This document shows positions 44,990 through 53,966 of a stretch of DNA of 64,000 nucleotides, in pieces (the stretch's first letter is position 1; every line of letters starts with the position of its first letter). This DNA is from Pseudomonas migulae NBRC 103157. GTDB lineage: Bacteria; Pseudomonadota; Gammaproteobacteria; Pseudomonadales; Pseudomonadaceae. The position numbers were made by a program, and so were the translations under genes. The notes beneath the pieces are model-generated. The model did no database searches, was not told where the DNA came from, and saw only the letters and a program-made list of their open reading frames with translations. The DNA is taken from contig NZ_BDAG01000005.1 of NCBI RefSeq assembly GCF_002091715.1, positions 62,001 through 126,000 on the forward strand. Reading direction: 5' to 3'.

Positions 44990-45493
44990 TCAGCAGTCGG
45001 GTTTGTCGGCGGTGAAACGTCGCGCCGGGTTCACCGCAGCGCCGAATTCACGCAGGGCTTTGGCGCCGATCAGCAGCGGGTAGTTGAAGCTGCTGCGGTC
45101 GGTCAGGTTGACCTCGACCGTGCGCTTGACGTTGCCCAGGCACAGTTCCAGATCGACTACCGGACGTTTGGTGGGCGCCGCGGCATCTTCATCCTCGTCT
45201 TCTTCGGAGCGGGTCTTGATCTTGCTGATCCGCGCGACTTTGTGCTCGTAGACCTTGTTGCTCGCATCTTTGGTCGCGAGGCGGAAGCGCACCCACTCAT
45301 CGCCATCGCGGGTGAAGGTTTCGATGTCTTTGGCTGACAGCGACGCGGTCAGGGCGCCGGTGTCCATTTTCGCCTTGAGGACTTCGCCGCCGATTTCCGG
45401 CAGCGCAATGTATTCGTAGCGCCCGTACAGGGTCGGCTCGGCGGCCAGGACCGGCAGGGCCACGAGGGACAGCAATGCGAGGAGGGATTTCAC
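44990..45493 (-). CDS. Retropepsin-like ATP-dependent zinc protease family protein
   Basis: This 167-residue protein has a signal peptide (residues 1-18, ending VLAAE) and a single aspartic-protease-like domain of the RimK/LysX-associated DUF785 group: KMDTGALTASLSA around residue 42 supplies the Asp motif, and PLLIGAKALREFGAAVNP is near the C-terminus. An unusual acidic insert (RSEEDEDEDAAAPTKRP) occurs at about residues 94-110. Members are labelled ATP-dependent zinc proteases, but no zinc or ATP site is obvious to me here. GTG is the start, AAGGA lying about ten bases upstream. Confidence 0.82.
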   Translation of the reverse strand: MKSLLALLSLVALPVLAAEPTLYGRYEYIALPEIGGEVLKAKMDTGALTASLSAKDIETFTRDGDEWVRFRLATKDASNKVYEHKVARISKIKTRSEEDEDEDAAAPTKRPVVDLELCLGNVKRTVEVNLTDRSSFNYPLLIGAKALREFGAAVNPARRFTADKPDC

Positions 45494-45565
45494 GTGATGG
45501 ATGTCCTTGGCAGATGGGCAGCGCAATTTTAGACCGTCAGTGGGCAATTCGTTCGTTCTTGAGAT

Positions 45566-45664
45566 CGCTTTGCGGGCAAGCCCGCTCCCACAGGGTTTTG
45601 TGTCGTTCAAAAAACTTGCGTACACCCCAATCCACTGTGGGAGCGGGCTTGTCCGCGAAGAGGC
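45566..45664. repeat. REP inverted pair
   Basis: GCTTTGCGGGCAAGCCCGCTCCCACAG faces CTGTGGGAGCGGGCTTGTCCGCGAAG between divergent genes. Confidence 0.9.
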
Positions 45665-45803
45665 CGGAACAGTCACTGGAGCAATTTGATCTGAATGGCA
45701 TCGAAATATACCGAGACAAAGGTGAAACATTCGTCACCACCGATTTGGCCTGTCGCCCGAAGCTGCTTATCATGGCGCGCCCAAACGCTTCCAAGAGTTA
45801 CTT

Positions 45804-46691
45804 ATGCGCCGCCTGCTCACCGGCTGTTTCGTTACCCTGCTGCTGTTGCTCAACACCCTCGTCCTGTTCGGACCGCTGATGGTGTTTGCCCTGCTCAAAC
45901 TGGTCCTGCCCGGCCGCTGGCGTGATTATGCATCCACGGCGGTGATGTGGATCGCCGAGACCTGGGCCGAGATCGACAAGCTGATCTTCCGTCTGTGCAT
46001 CCCCACACAATGGGACATTCGCGGCGGCGCGGACCTGCGGGTCGACACGTCGTATCTGGTGATCAGCAACCATCAATCCTGGGTCGATATCCCGGCGCTG
46101 ATCCAGGCACTCAACCGGCGCACGCCGTTTTTCAAATTCTTCCTCAAGAAAGAACTGATCTGGGTACCGTTCCTGGGCCTGGCCTGGTGGGCGCTGGATT
46201 ACCCGTTCATGAAGCGCTACACCAAGGCGTTTCTGGCAAAGAACCCGCAGTTGGCCGGCAAGGACCTGGAGATCACCAAAGCGGCGTGCGATCTGTATAA
46301 ACGTCAGCCGGTGACGGTGGTCAATTACCTAGAAGGCACCCGGTTCACGGCGGCGAAAAGCACTCAGCAGCAGTCGCCGTTCACCCATCTGCTCAAGCCC
46401 AAGGCCGGCGGCGTGGCGTTTGTGCTGGCGGCAATGGGTGAACAGCTGGACGCCATTCTCGATGTGACGGTGGTGTATCCGCAGCAGAAGATTCCGGGGT
46501 TCTGGGATTTGATCAGCGGTAACGTGCCGAGGGTGATCATCGACATCAACACCCGCGAACTCGACCCCGCGCTGTGGCAGGGTGATTACGAGAACGATCC
46601 GGCGTTTCGCGAGACGGTCCAGAACTGGGTCAACCAGCTCTGGATCGAGAAGGACCGGCGCATCGACGCCTTGCGCGCCGAGCGCCGCTGA
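45804..46691 (+). CDS. PlsC-type acyltransferase (YihG-like)
   Basis: This 295-residue membrane protein has two N-terminal hydrophobic stretches (residues 5-35) and a PlsC domain with the catalytic SNHQSWVDI (HX4D) near residue 90, the KKELIWVPFLG block near 113 and YLEGTRFT (glycerol-3-phosphate/lyso-lipid binding) near 175. YihG in E. coli is a lysophosphatidic acid acyltransferase. The last residues (DRRIDALRAERR) are basic. It stands alone. The acyl substrate cannot be read from sequence. Confidence 0.9.
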   Translation: MRRLLTGCFVTLLLLLNTLVLFGPLMVFALLKLVLPGRWRDYASTAVMWIAETWAEIDKLIFRLCIPTQWDIRGGADLRVDTSYLVISNHQSWVDIPALIQALNRRTPFFKFFLKKELIWVPFLGLAWWALDYPFMKRYTKAFLAKNPQLAGKDLEITKAACDLYKRQPVTVVNYLEGTRFTAAKSTQQQSPFTHLLKPKAGGVAFVLAAMGEQLDAILDVTVVYPQQKIPGFWDLISGNVPRVIIDINTRELDPALWQGDYENDPAFRETVQNWVNQLWIEKDRRIDALRAERR

Positions 46692-46692
46692 A

Positions 46693-47241
46693 TCAGATGC
46701 CGGCGCCCCAGATTCCGCCCAGGCTCTGCAGCAGTGAACCGCCCACGCCCTGTTGACCGAAGTATTGCAGAATCAGCGGGGCAAACTGGCCGATCATGCC
46801 GCTGTCCATGCCCAATGCGCTGAACGCGTTGTTCAGGTCGTTGGTGTCCTTGACGTTGCCCAGCGCGTTATCCAGGCCGGCCGCCTTACCGGACGAACCG
46901 AGCAACCCGGCGAGGACACCCAGTTCACCACCGCCGGACAACATGTCGATGCCCGGTACGTTTTTGGCCAGTTCCGAATAGTCGGTCGAACTCAATTGAT
47001 TCTTGGCCAGACCGAGCATCGCTCCGGTGCCGCCAACGACTTGCTGTGGTGTCAGGTTCAACTGGCTGAGCGCACCCAGCAGACCTGCCGTTTCAGAGGT
47101 CGGCGCTGCCGCTGTGGCAGCGTTATCGCCATTCATGCCGGAAATGGCATTGGCCGCATCGCTCAGGCTGAACTGAGCAAAGACCGGGCTGGCCGCCAGG
47201 GTCATGAGCGATGCCAGTACAAAACCACGTGAAAACTTCAT
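46693..47241 (-). CDS. DUF2780 family secreted protein
   Basis: This 182-residue protein has a signal peptide (residues 1-23, cleavage after VFA-Q) and a Gly/Leu/Ala-rich body typical of DUF2780 (VcgC/VcgE-type) proteins, with GLLGALSQLNLTPQQVVGGT and GGSLLQSLGGIWGAGI at the C-terminus. It is probably periplasmic or surface-located; the function is unknown. AGAGGA precedes the ATG. It ends two bases from the convergent acyltransferase stop. Confidence 0.82.
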   Translation of the reverse strand: MKFSRGFVLASLMTLAASPVFAQFSLSDAANAISGMNGDNAATAAAPTSETAGLLGALSQLNLTPQQVVGGTGAMLGLAKNQLSSTDYSELAKNVPGIDMLSGGGELGVLAGLLGSSGKAAGLDNALGNVKDTNDLNNAFSALGMDSGMIGQFAPLILQYFGQQGVGGSLLQSLGGIWGAGI

Positions 47242-47383
47242 CCAGACATCCTCTTGTGCCATGAAAACCGCCGGTAACAGGCGGAAAAGCTGCCGTTTTG
47301 ACCGGTCTTCCGTCGGCATGTTCCTCAGCGCTACATCCATTTTCAGCCCGCTCGTCTGCGGATTGATGCATGGCTCAAACAAA

Positions 47384-47407
47384 AACGGCGACCCGAAGGT
47401 CGCCGTT
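47384..47407 (-). terminator. Terminator of fdhA
   Basis: A perfect 10-bp stem (AACGGCGACC/GGTCGCCGTT, loop CGAA) is followed on the minus strand by TTTTTG. It is 18 bp beyond the fdhA stop codon. Confidence 0.92.
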
Positions 47408-47424
47408 CTGTATTGCGTGAAGCC

Positions 47425-48624
47425 TTATGCCGCGCTGAACAGCTTGTGCGGATCGATCACAAACTTCTTCGGCACGCCCGCATCGAACTCGCCATAGCCT
47501 TGCGGTGCCTGATCCAGGCTGATCACCTGAACGCCCACCACTTCGGCGATGTTGATGCGATCCCACATGATCGCCTGCATCAACTGGCGGTTGTACTTCA
47601 TCACCGGGGTCTGGCCGGTGTGGAAGCTGTGGGATTTGGCCCAGCCCAGACCGAAGCGAATGCTCAGGCTGCCCATTTTCGCGGCAGCATCCACAGCACC
47701 CGGATCTTCGGTCACGTACAGGCCCGGGATACCGATTTTGCCGGCAACCCGAACCACGCCCATCAACGAGTTGAGGACGGTGGCCGGAGCCTCGTGTTTG
47801 ACGCCGTCATGGCCGTGACCGCGCGCTTCGAAGCCCACGGCGTCGACGGCGCAATCCACTTCCGGCTCACCCAGCAGCGCAGCGATCTGTTCGTGCAGTG
47901 GGGTGTCCAGGGACAGGTCGGCAATTTCGAAACCTTGCGCCTTGGCGTGGGCCAGGCGGACGGTGTTGACGTCGCCGATGATCACCACCGCAGCGCCCAA
48001 CAGGCGAGCGGAAGCGGCTGCAGCCAGACCGACCGGGCCGGCGCCAGCGATGTACACGGTGCTGCCCGGGCCAACGCCGGCCGTCACTGCACCGTGGTAA
48101 CCGGTTGGCAGGATGTCGGAGAGGCAGGTCAGGTCGCGGATTTTTTCCATCGCGCGATCGCGATCAGGCAGTTTCAGCAGGTTGAAGTCAGCGTACGGCA
48201 CCATCGCGTATTCAGCCTGGCCGCCGGTCCAGTCGCCCATGTCGACGTAACCGTAAGCACCGCCCGGACGCGCCGGGTTCACGCTGAGGCAGACGCCGGT
48301 GTGCATTTCCTTGCAGGAACGGCAGCGCCCGCAAGCCACGTTGAACGGAACGGACACCAGGTCGCCGATCTGCAGGTTCTCGACGTCGCTGCCCTTCTCG
48401 ATCACTTCGCCAGTGATTTCGTGGCCCAGCACCAGACCGGTCTGAGCGGTGGTACGGCCGCGCACCATGTGCTGGTCAGAACCACAGATGTTGGTGGAAA
48501 CCACGCGCAGGATGACAGCGTGATTGATCTTCCTGCCACGCGGGTCCTGCATTTTCGGATAGTCGATTTTCTGTACTTCGACCTTGCCAGCGCCGAGATA
48601 CACCACACCACGATTGCCAGACAT
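47425..48624 (-). CDS. fdhA: FdhA, glutathione-independent formaldehyde dehydrogenase
   Basis: This 399-residue zinc alcohol dehydrogenase-family enzyme oxidises formaldehyde to formate with NAD. Catalytic zinc residues are in STNICGSDQHMVRG and GHEITGE; structural zinc cysteines are in ACGRCRSCKEMHTGVC near residue 97; the Rossmann motif is YIAGAGPVGLAAA near 190. It corresponds to P. putida/P. aeruginosa FdhA. In this locus it removes formaldehyde released by demethylation of betaine derivatives. It is the last gene of the sarcosine block, with its own terminator. Confidence 0.95.
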   Translation of the reverse strand: MSGNRGVVYLGAGKVEVQKIDYPKMQDPRGRKINHAVILRVVSTNICGSDQHMVRGRTTAQTGLVLGHEITGEVIEKGSDVENLQIGDLVSVPFNVACGRCRSCKEMHTGVCLSVNPARPGGAYGYVDMGDWTGGQAEYAMVPYADFNLLKLPDRDRAMEKIRDLTCLSDILPTGYHGAVTAGVGPGSTVYIAGAGPVGLAAAASARLLGAAVVIIGDVNTVRLAHAKAQGFEIADLSLDTPLHEQIAALLGEPEVDCAVDAVGFEARGHGHDGVKHEAPATVLNSLMGVVRVAGKIGIPGLYVTEDPGAVDAAAKMGSLSIRFGLGWAKSHSFHTGQTPVMKYNRQLMQAIMWDRINIAEVVGVQVISLDQAPQGYGEFDAGVPKKFVIDPHKLFSAA

Positions 48625-48734
48625 GCTTTCACCTCGCTGTTGTTTTTATGTAGCGGTCGCGTCGCCATGGATCGGCGGCGCGTTGATTGCTCGGGTTATT
48701 GCCTGTGTGTGTCTTGTGTTGTCTGTTATGGCCT

Positions 48735-48826
48735 CATCGCTGGCAAGCCAGCTCCCACAGTGATTGGGGTGTTCACAGAATTTGTGAACGATACAAAACC
48801 TGTGGGAGCTGGCTTGCCAGCGATGG
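48735..48826. repeat. REP inverted pair between purU and fdhA
   Basis: CATCGCTGGCAAGCCAGCTCCCACAG faces CTGTGGGAGCTGGCTTGCCAGCGATG. It is upstream of fdhA and downstream of purU. Confidence 0.92.
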
Positions 48827-48830
48827 CGAT

Positions 48831-49688
48831 CTAAAGAACGACGGTTCTGTTCGCGTTCAAAAACACCCTTCTTTCGATGTGATACCCAACCGCCCTGGCC
48901 AATGTCAGCCCTTCGATATCGCGCCCCTTGGCGATCAAATCTTCCGGGTAATGACTGTGATCCACCACCTCCACGCCCTGGGCGATGATCGGCCCCTCGT
49001 CCAGATCGTTGTTGATGTAGTGCGCTGTGGCACCGACCAGTTTCACGCCCTTGTTGTAGGCCTGGTGATAAGGCTTGGCGCCCTTGAAACCCGGCAGCAG
49101 GGAGTGATGGATGTTGATCGCCTTGCCGTCGAGTTTGCGGCACAGCTCCGGTGACAGAACCTGCATGTACCGCGCAAGGATCACCAGTTCGGCGCCGGAA
49201 TCCTCGATCACCTGCCACACCTGACGCTCTTGCGCCGGCTTGTCGTTGGGGTCGAGCGGGAAGTGGTAATACGGGATCTGGTGCCAGTCGGCCAACGGCT
49301 TGAGGTCCGGGTGGTTGGAGACCACGGCGGCGACGTCCATCGACAGCTGGCCGATGCGTTGGCGGTAAAGCAAATCGTTGAGGCAGTGATCGGCCTTAGA
49401 GACCATGATCACCACTTTGGGCCGATGGTGCGGCGGGGTCAGCTCGAAGATCATGCCGAAGGACTGACCACGTTCTTCGAGGCCTGCGCGAAAGGCTTGT
49501 TCGTCAAAGCCGTCGGGCTGACGGAACTCCACGCGAATGAAGAACCGGCCCGAAAGCCGATCATCGAAGGAATGGTGCTCAGTGACGTAGCAGCCCTGCT
49601 CGAACAGAAAGCGGGTCACCGCGTCCACGGTGCCGAGAACGCTTGGGCAGTCGGCGGTCAGAATCCATGTGTCTGGGGCGCGGCTCAT
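48831..49688 (-). CDS. purU: PurU, formyltetrahydrofolate deformylase
   Basis: PurU hydrolyses 10-formyl-THF to formate and THF, balancing the one-carbon pool. The 285-residue protein has an N-terminal ACT domain (residues 5-80, TADCPSVLGTVDAVTRFL) and a formyltransferase-fold domain with INIHHSLLPGFKGAKPYHQA near residue 215 and NDLDEGPIIAQ near 250, providing the catalytic Asn/His/Asp set. It sits within the sarcosine catabolism genes, where THF-linked one-carbon units are produced. The longer upstream frame is REP sequence and is rejected. Confidence 0.95.
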   Translation of the reverse strand: MSRAPDTWILTADCPSVLGTVDAVTRFLFEQGCYVTEHHSFDDRLSGRFFIRVEFRQPDGFDEQAFRAGLEERGQSFGMIFELTPPHHRPKVVIMVSKADHCLNDLLYRQRIGQLSMDVAAVVSNHPDLKPLADWHQIPYYHFPLDPNDKPAQERQVWQVIEDSGAELVILARYMQVLSPELCRKLDGKAINIHHSLLPGFKGAKPYHQAYNKGVKLVGATAHYINNDLDEGPIIAQGVEVVDHSHYPEDLIAKGRDIEGLTLARAVGYHIERRVFLNANRTVVL

Positions 49689-49731
49689 AGTGCGGTGACT
49701 CCTGTTGTTATGGGCAACCGCTGCGCGGTTG

Positions 49732-49819
49732 ATCGCCAGCAAGCCGGCTCCTACAGTTTTCTGTCGTTCACAAATGATGTGTAGGACACGGGCCTGCAGG
49801 AGCCGGCTTGCTGGCGATA
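49732..49819. repeat. REP inverted pair between soxG and purU
   Basis: ATCGCCAGCAAGCCGGCTCCTACAG faces CAGGAGCCGGCTTGCTGGCGAT. Confidence 0.9.
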
Positions 49820-49824
49820 AAATC

Positions 49825-50457
49825 TCAAGCCTGGACGCTAAGCCCGTACTCAGCCGACGCATCCTGCAACCACAACCACCAGTAATCCGAGAAGCTGCGG
49901 CGGATCAGCAGTTCCCAAGTGTCTTCGGCGGTGTGGCGGATCACCAGTTGCGACTTGGCGAACACGGTGCCCACTGCCTTGCCGACCGGGAAGCTGTTCG
50001 GGTGCACGTCGTAGCTGGTGGATTTCATCAGCACCTGGCGTACGTTCGGGCCGCTCAGTTCGAGGATCTGCTGACCGCCGCTGACGTTGACGATCTGGAT
50101 GTGCAGGTCGCCCAGCGCTTCACGCAGTTTCTGCTCGGCGGCGAATTCTTCGCCGGTTGGCACGATCAGCAGCCATTCATCCGGCCCCATCCATTGCAGG
50201 CTGGTTTCGCCTTTGACGATGACACTCAGTGCGCCTGGCAATTCGATGCCGAGGGCCTTGTGCACGCCTGCGGCAAACGCGGCATCGTGGCCATCACCAC
50301 GGAGGGTCAGGTGGCCGAGGAGTTTTTTCTCACGCACGATCACGCCGGCGTTTTTGCGGCCCTTGCCGACCAGGCTGGCGAGGTCGGCATGATGCAGCGA
50401 CGACTCGGCCTTGGCCCCGGTGGTTGGGCGTTGTTGGTAAACATTGGCTGCGGTCAT
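49825..50457 (-). CDS. soxG: SoxG, sarcosine oxidase gamma subunit
   Basis: SoxG is the gamma subunit of heterotetrameric sarcosine oxidase. The 210-residue protein shares the SoxG/GcvT-like fold with LQWMGPDEWLLIVPTGEE near residue 90, VNVSGGQQILELSGPNVRQVLMKS near 125 and a C-terminal SFSDYWWLWLQDA. It follows soxA after a REP pair. It acts in the cytoplasm as part of the complex that converts sarcosine to glycine. Confidence 0.94.
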   Translation of the reverse strand: MTAANVYQQRPTTGAKAESSLHHADLASLVGKGRKNAGVIVREKKLLGHLTLRGDGHDAAFAAGVHKALGIELPGALSVIVKGETSLQWMGPDEWLLIVPTGEEFAAEQKLREALGDLHIQIVNVSGGQQILELSGPNVRQVLMKSTSYDVHPNSFPVGKAVGTVFAKSQLVIRHTAEDTWELLIRRSFSDYWWLWLQDASAEYGLSVQA

Positions 50458-50500
50458 AAAGCACCTGTTCCTGAATTCTGTTGATGGTGCGGTTGCCTCC

Positions 50501-50589
50501 TGTAGGAGCCGGCTTGGTGGCGATCCGGACGACGCGGTGTATCAGGTGCACCGCGTTATCGTTCATCGCCAGCAAGCCGGCTCCTACAG
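50501..50589. repeat. REP inverted pair between soxA and soxG
   Basis: CTGTAGGAGCCGGCTTGGTGGCGAT faces ATCGCCAGCAAGCCGGCTCCTACAG, with one difference between arms. It interrupts the sox operon. Confidence 0.9.
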
Positions 50590-50608
50590 TCATAATCACA
50601 TCCGGCAA

Positions 50609-53600
50609 TCACACGTTCTGGCGATCACCCTTTGGATCGAAGAACACCGAAGAAACGATTTCCGCCTCGATCACGCTGCCATCGGCCAGCGGTGCGAACA
50701 CACGCTCACCGATGCGCTTCAGGCCGCCTTTGACCACGCCCATGGCAAACGAATAGCCCAGGGAGTTGTGCAGGTAGCTGGAGGTGACGTGACCGACCAT
50801 CGTCATCGGGATCGTCTGCTTGGTGTTGAACACCAGTTGCGCACCTTCCGGCAGCCATTTGGTCGGATCGATCGGCTTCAGGCCCACCAGCTGTTTACGT
50901 TGATCACGCACGCAGTCTTCGCGGTTCATGCCACGCCAGCCGATCCACGAGAACGGTTTGGTGCGACCGACACACCAGCCCATGTTCAGGTCATCCGGAG
51001 TCATCGAGCCGTCGGTGTCCTGACCGACGATGATGAAGCCTTTCTCGGCCCGCAGGATGTGCATGGTTTCGGTGCCGTACGGCGTCAGGTTGTACTTTTT
51101 GCCGGCCTCGACGATTTTCTCGAGCACGCCCATGGCGTAGTCGGCCTGTACGTTGACTTCGTACGACAGCTCACCGGTAAACGAGATCCGGAACACCCGC
51201 GCTGGCACACCGCCGACCAGGCCTTCTTTCCAGGTCATGAACGGGAAAGCTTCGTTGCTCAGATCGATGTCGGTCACTTCGCTGAGCAGCTTGCGGCTGT
51301 TCGGCCCGGACAGGGTCATGGTTGCCCAGTGATCCGTCACGGAAGTGAAGTACACCTTCAGGTCTGGCCATTCGGTCTGTTGGTAGATTTCCAGCCATTG
51401 CAGCACGCGTGCAGCGCCGCCGGTGGTGGTGGTCATCACGAAATGGTTGTCGGCCAGGCAGGCAGTCACGCCGTCGTCGAAAACCATGCCGTCTTCTTTG
51501 CACATCAGGCCGTAACGGGCCTTGCCCACGTCGAGCTTGGTCCAGGCGTTGGTGTAGATGCGGTTGAGGAACTCACGCGCATCCGGGCCTTGAATGTCGA
51601 TCTTGCCGAGGGTCGACGCATCCAGCAGGCCGACGCTGTCGCGAACGGCTTTGCATTCGCGTTTCACCGCGGCATGAATGTCTTCACCGTTTTTCGGGAA
51701 GTACCAAGGACGCTTCCATTGACCGACGTCTTCGAACTCGGCGCCGTTCTTCACGTGCCAGTGATGCAGCGCGGTGAAGCGGACAGGTTCAAAGATGTGC
51801 CCACAGTGACGGCCGGCCACGGCGCCGAAGGTGACCGGCGTGTAGTTCGGACGGAACATGGTGGTGCCCATCTGCGGGATGGTCACGTTCAGCGAACGGG
51901 CGGCGATGGCCAGGCCGTTGACGTTGCCGAGCTTGCCCTGGTCAGTACCGAAGCCCAGTGCGGTGTAGCGTTTGACGTGCTCAACCGACTCGAAGCCTTC
52001 GCGGGTCGCCAGTTCGATGGCGGCGGCGGTGACGTCGTTTTGCAGGTCGACGAATTGCTTCGGCGCACGTGCGGTGCTCTTTTCGTGCGGCACCTGGAAC
52101 AGCGCCAGGGTTGGCTCTTCCAGACGGCTCAGGGCTTTCGGCAAGGTGCCTTCGACCACGCTGAAACCGGCTTCGCTGGCTGCGCGAGCGCCGCCTTCGA
52201 AACCATCGGCCAGGGAATCGCCGAGGCCATAGACGCCGTTGATGCCACCGACGCACACGCGTTTCTGCGGTGCTTCGCCCGGTACGAAACCGAGGATATC
52301 TTCACGCCAGATCGGCTTGCCGCCCAAATGCGACGCCAGGTGAACCACCGGGCTGTAACCGCCGGAACTGGCGATCAGGTCGCAATCAAGCCATTCGCCA
52401 GGACTGGTCACGGCGTGTGCTTTCACATCGATCGCGGCAACGCGAGCGGCGGTCACGTGTTTGCTGCCACGGGCCTCGATCACGGCACTGCCGGTCAGGA
52501 TGCGAATGCCTTTGGCACGGGCTTCTTCCACCAGCGCACCACGCGGGTTGCTGCGGGCATCAGCGATGGCCACGACTTGCAGGCTGGCGTCGAGCCAATC
52601 CAGCGCAACGCGGTAGGCGTGATCGTTGTTGGTCGACAGCACCAGCTTCTTGCCCGGTGCCACGCCGTAACGGCGCACGTAAGTCGAGACTGCACCGGCA
52701 AGCATGTTGCCCGGCACGTCGTTGTTGCCGTAAACCAGCGGACGCTCGTGAGCGCCGGTCGCCAGGACCACGCGCTTGGCGCGAACCCGGTGAATGCGCT
52801 GACGCACCTGGCCAATCGGGGCGCGGTCGCCGAGGTGATCGGTCAGGCGCTCGTGAATGGTCAGGAAGTTATGGTCGTGGTAACCGTTGACGGTGGCGCG
52901 CGGCAACAGCAGCACGTCCGGGGTGTCTTTCAGTTCGGCAATGACGCTGGCGACCCACTCGGTGGCTGGCTTGCCGTCGAGGCTTTCGCGGGAATCGAGC
53001 AGGCTGCCGCCGAACTCTTCCTGTTCATCAGCCAGGATCACGCGGGCACCGCTGCGCGCAGCGGCCAGTGCAGCGGCCAGGCCAGCAGGGCCGGCGCCGA
53101 CGATCAGCACGTCGCAGTGCTGGTTCATGTAGTCGTAGGTGTCCGGATCGTTCTCGGTCGGCGAGCGGCCAAGACCGGCGGCCTTACGAATGTACTTCTC
53201 GTAAGTCATCCAGAACGATTGCGGGTACATGAAGGTTTTGTAGTAGAAGCCCGGCGGCATCAGCTTGCCACCGACCTTGCCGAGAATTCCCATCATGTCG
53301 TTGTTCACGCTCGGCCAGCCGTTGGTGCTGGTGGCGACCAGGCCTTGGTACAGCGCTTGTTGCGTGGCGCGTACGTTCGGGATCTGCGTGGCTTCGGTCG
53401 CGCCGATCTGCAGCACGGCATTCGGCTCTTCGGCGCCGGCGGCGAAGATGCCGCGCGGACGGGAATACTTGAAGCTGCGGCCGATGATGTCGACACCGTT
53501 GGCCAACAGGGCAGCGGCCAGGGAGTCGCCTTCAAAGCCTTTGTAGACCTGGCCGTTGAAGGTGAAGCTCAGCACCTTGTTGCGGTCGATCCGTCCGCCG

Positions 53601-53626
53601 TTGGACAGGCGATTGATCTGGCTCAT
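50609..53626 (-). CDS. soxA: SoxA, sarcosine oxidase alpha subunit
   Basis: This 1005-residue subunit carries NAD and binds tetrahydrofolate, which accepts the methyl group of sarcosine as 5,10-methylene-THF. The N-terminal domain resembles a ferredoxin fold without cluster (FNGQVYKGFEGDSLAAALLA), followed by the NAD/FAD-type motif VLIVGAGPAGLAAALAAARSG near residue 173 and a C-terminal GcvT-like half from about 600 (TLGKIDIQGPDAREFLNRIY, SFTGELSYEVNVQ). It overlaps soxD by four bases (ATGA). Length is typical of the family. Confidence 0.96.
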   Translation of the reverse strand: MSQINRLSNGGRIDRNKVLSFTFNGQVYKGFEGDSLAAALLANGVDIIGRSFKYSRPRGIFAAGAEEPNAVLQIGATEATQIPNVRATQQALYQGLVATSTNGWPSVNNDMMGILGKVGGKLMPPGFYYKTFMYPQSFWMTYEKYIRKAAGLGRSPTENDPDTYDYMNQHCDVLIVGAGPAGLAAALAAARSGARVILADEQEEFGGSLLDSRESLDGKPATEWVASVIAELKDTPDVLLLPRATVNGYHDHNFLTIHERLTDHLGDRAPIGQVRQRIHRVRAKRVVLATGAHERPLVYGNNDVPGNMLAGAVSTYVRRYGVAPGKKLVLSTNNDHAYRVALDWLDASLQVVAIADARSNPRGALVEEARAKGIRILTGSAVIEARGSKHVTAARVAAIDVKAHAVTSPGEWLDCDLIASSGGYSPVVHLASHLGGKPIWREDILGFVPGEAPQKRVCVGGINGVYGLGDSLADGFEGGARAASEAGFSVVEGTLPKALSRLEEPTLALFQVPHEKSTARAPKQFVDLQNDVTAAAIELATREGFESVEHVKRYTALGFGTDQGKLGNVNGLAIAARSLNVTIPQMGTTMFRPNYTPVTFGAVAGRHCGHIFEPVRFTALHHWHVKNGAEFEDVGQWKRPWYFPKNGEDIHAAVKRECKAVRDSVGLLDASTLGKIDIQGPDAREFLNRIYTNAWTKLDVGKARYGLMCKEDGMVFDDGVTACLADNHFVMTTTTGGAARVLQWLEIYQQTEWPDLKVYFTSVTDHWATMTLSGPNSRKLLSEVTDIDLSNEAFPFMTWKEGLVGGVPARVFRISFTGELSYEVNVQADYAMGVLEKIVEAGKKYNLTPYGTETMHILRAEKGFIIVGQDTDGSMTPDDLNMGWCVGRTKPFSWIGWRGMNREDCVRDQRKQLVGLKPIDPTKWLPEGAQLVFNTKQTIPMTMVGHVTSSYLHNSLGYSFAMGVVKGGLKRIGERVFAPLADGSVIEAEIVSSVFFDPKGDRQNV

Positions 53627-53952
53627 ACCTTCTCTCCCAGAGCCGTGGTGGCCGCTTTCGGGCTATCGGTCTTGTCGGTGAATTGTGGCTTGGTGCCGAT
53701 CTTGTAGGTCTCGAGAATCTCGTAGGTCACGGTGTCGCGGGTGGCGTTGAAGTACTGACGGCAACCGGCGGCGTGAATCCACAGTTCGTGGTGCAGACCG
53801 CGAGGGTTATCGCGGAAGAACATGTAGTCGCCCCACTCCTCGTCGGTGCAGCTGTTCGGATCCAGTGGACGCGGGATGTGCGCCTGGCCGGATGCGTGGA
53901 ATTCCTCTTCGGAGCGCAGCTCGCCGCAGTGAGGACAGAAGATATGCAACAT
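53623..53952 (-). CDS. soxD: SoxD, sarcosine oxidase delta subunit
   Basis: This 109-residue subunit binds zinc, with Cys6, Cys9 (FCPHCGELR), a His near residue 59 (HAAGCRQYF) and the Cys in that motif as expected ligands. It has the family block NPRGLHHELWIHAAGC. GGAG lies eight bases before the ATG. It overlaps soxA and lies 14 bases after soxB, in an arrangement known from other proteobacterial sox operons. Confidence 0.95.
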   Translation of the reverse strand: MLHIFCPHCGELRSEEEFHASGQAHIPRPLDPNSCTDEEWGDYMFFRDNPRGLHHELWIHAAGCRQYFNATRDTVTYEILETYKIGTKPQFTDKTDSPKAATTALGEKV

Positions 53953-53966
53953 GGGGATTTCTCCTG

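Noticed and set aside
50444..53707. A 1087-codon plus-strand open frame opposite soxA
   Set aside because: It mirrors soxA codon by codon and lacks any recognisable domain. Long antisense frames are expected in GC-rich DNA with strong third-position bias; soxA has clear motifs, length and operon context.
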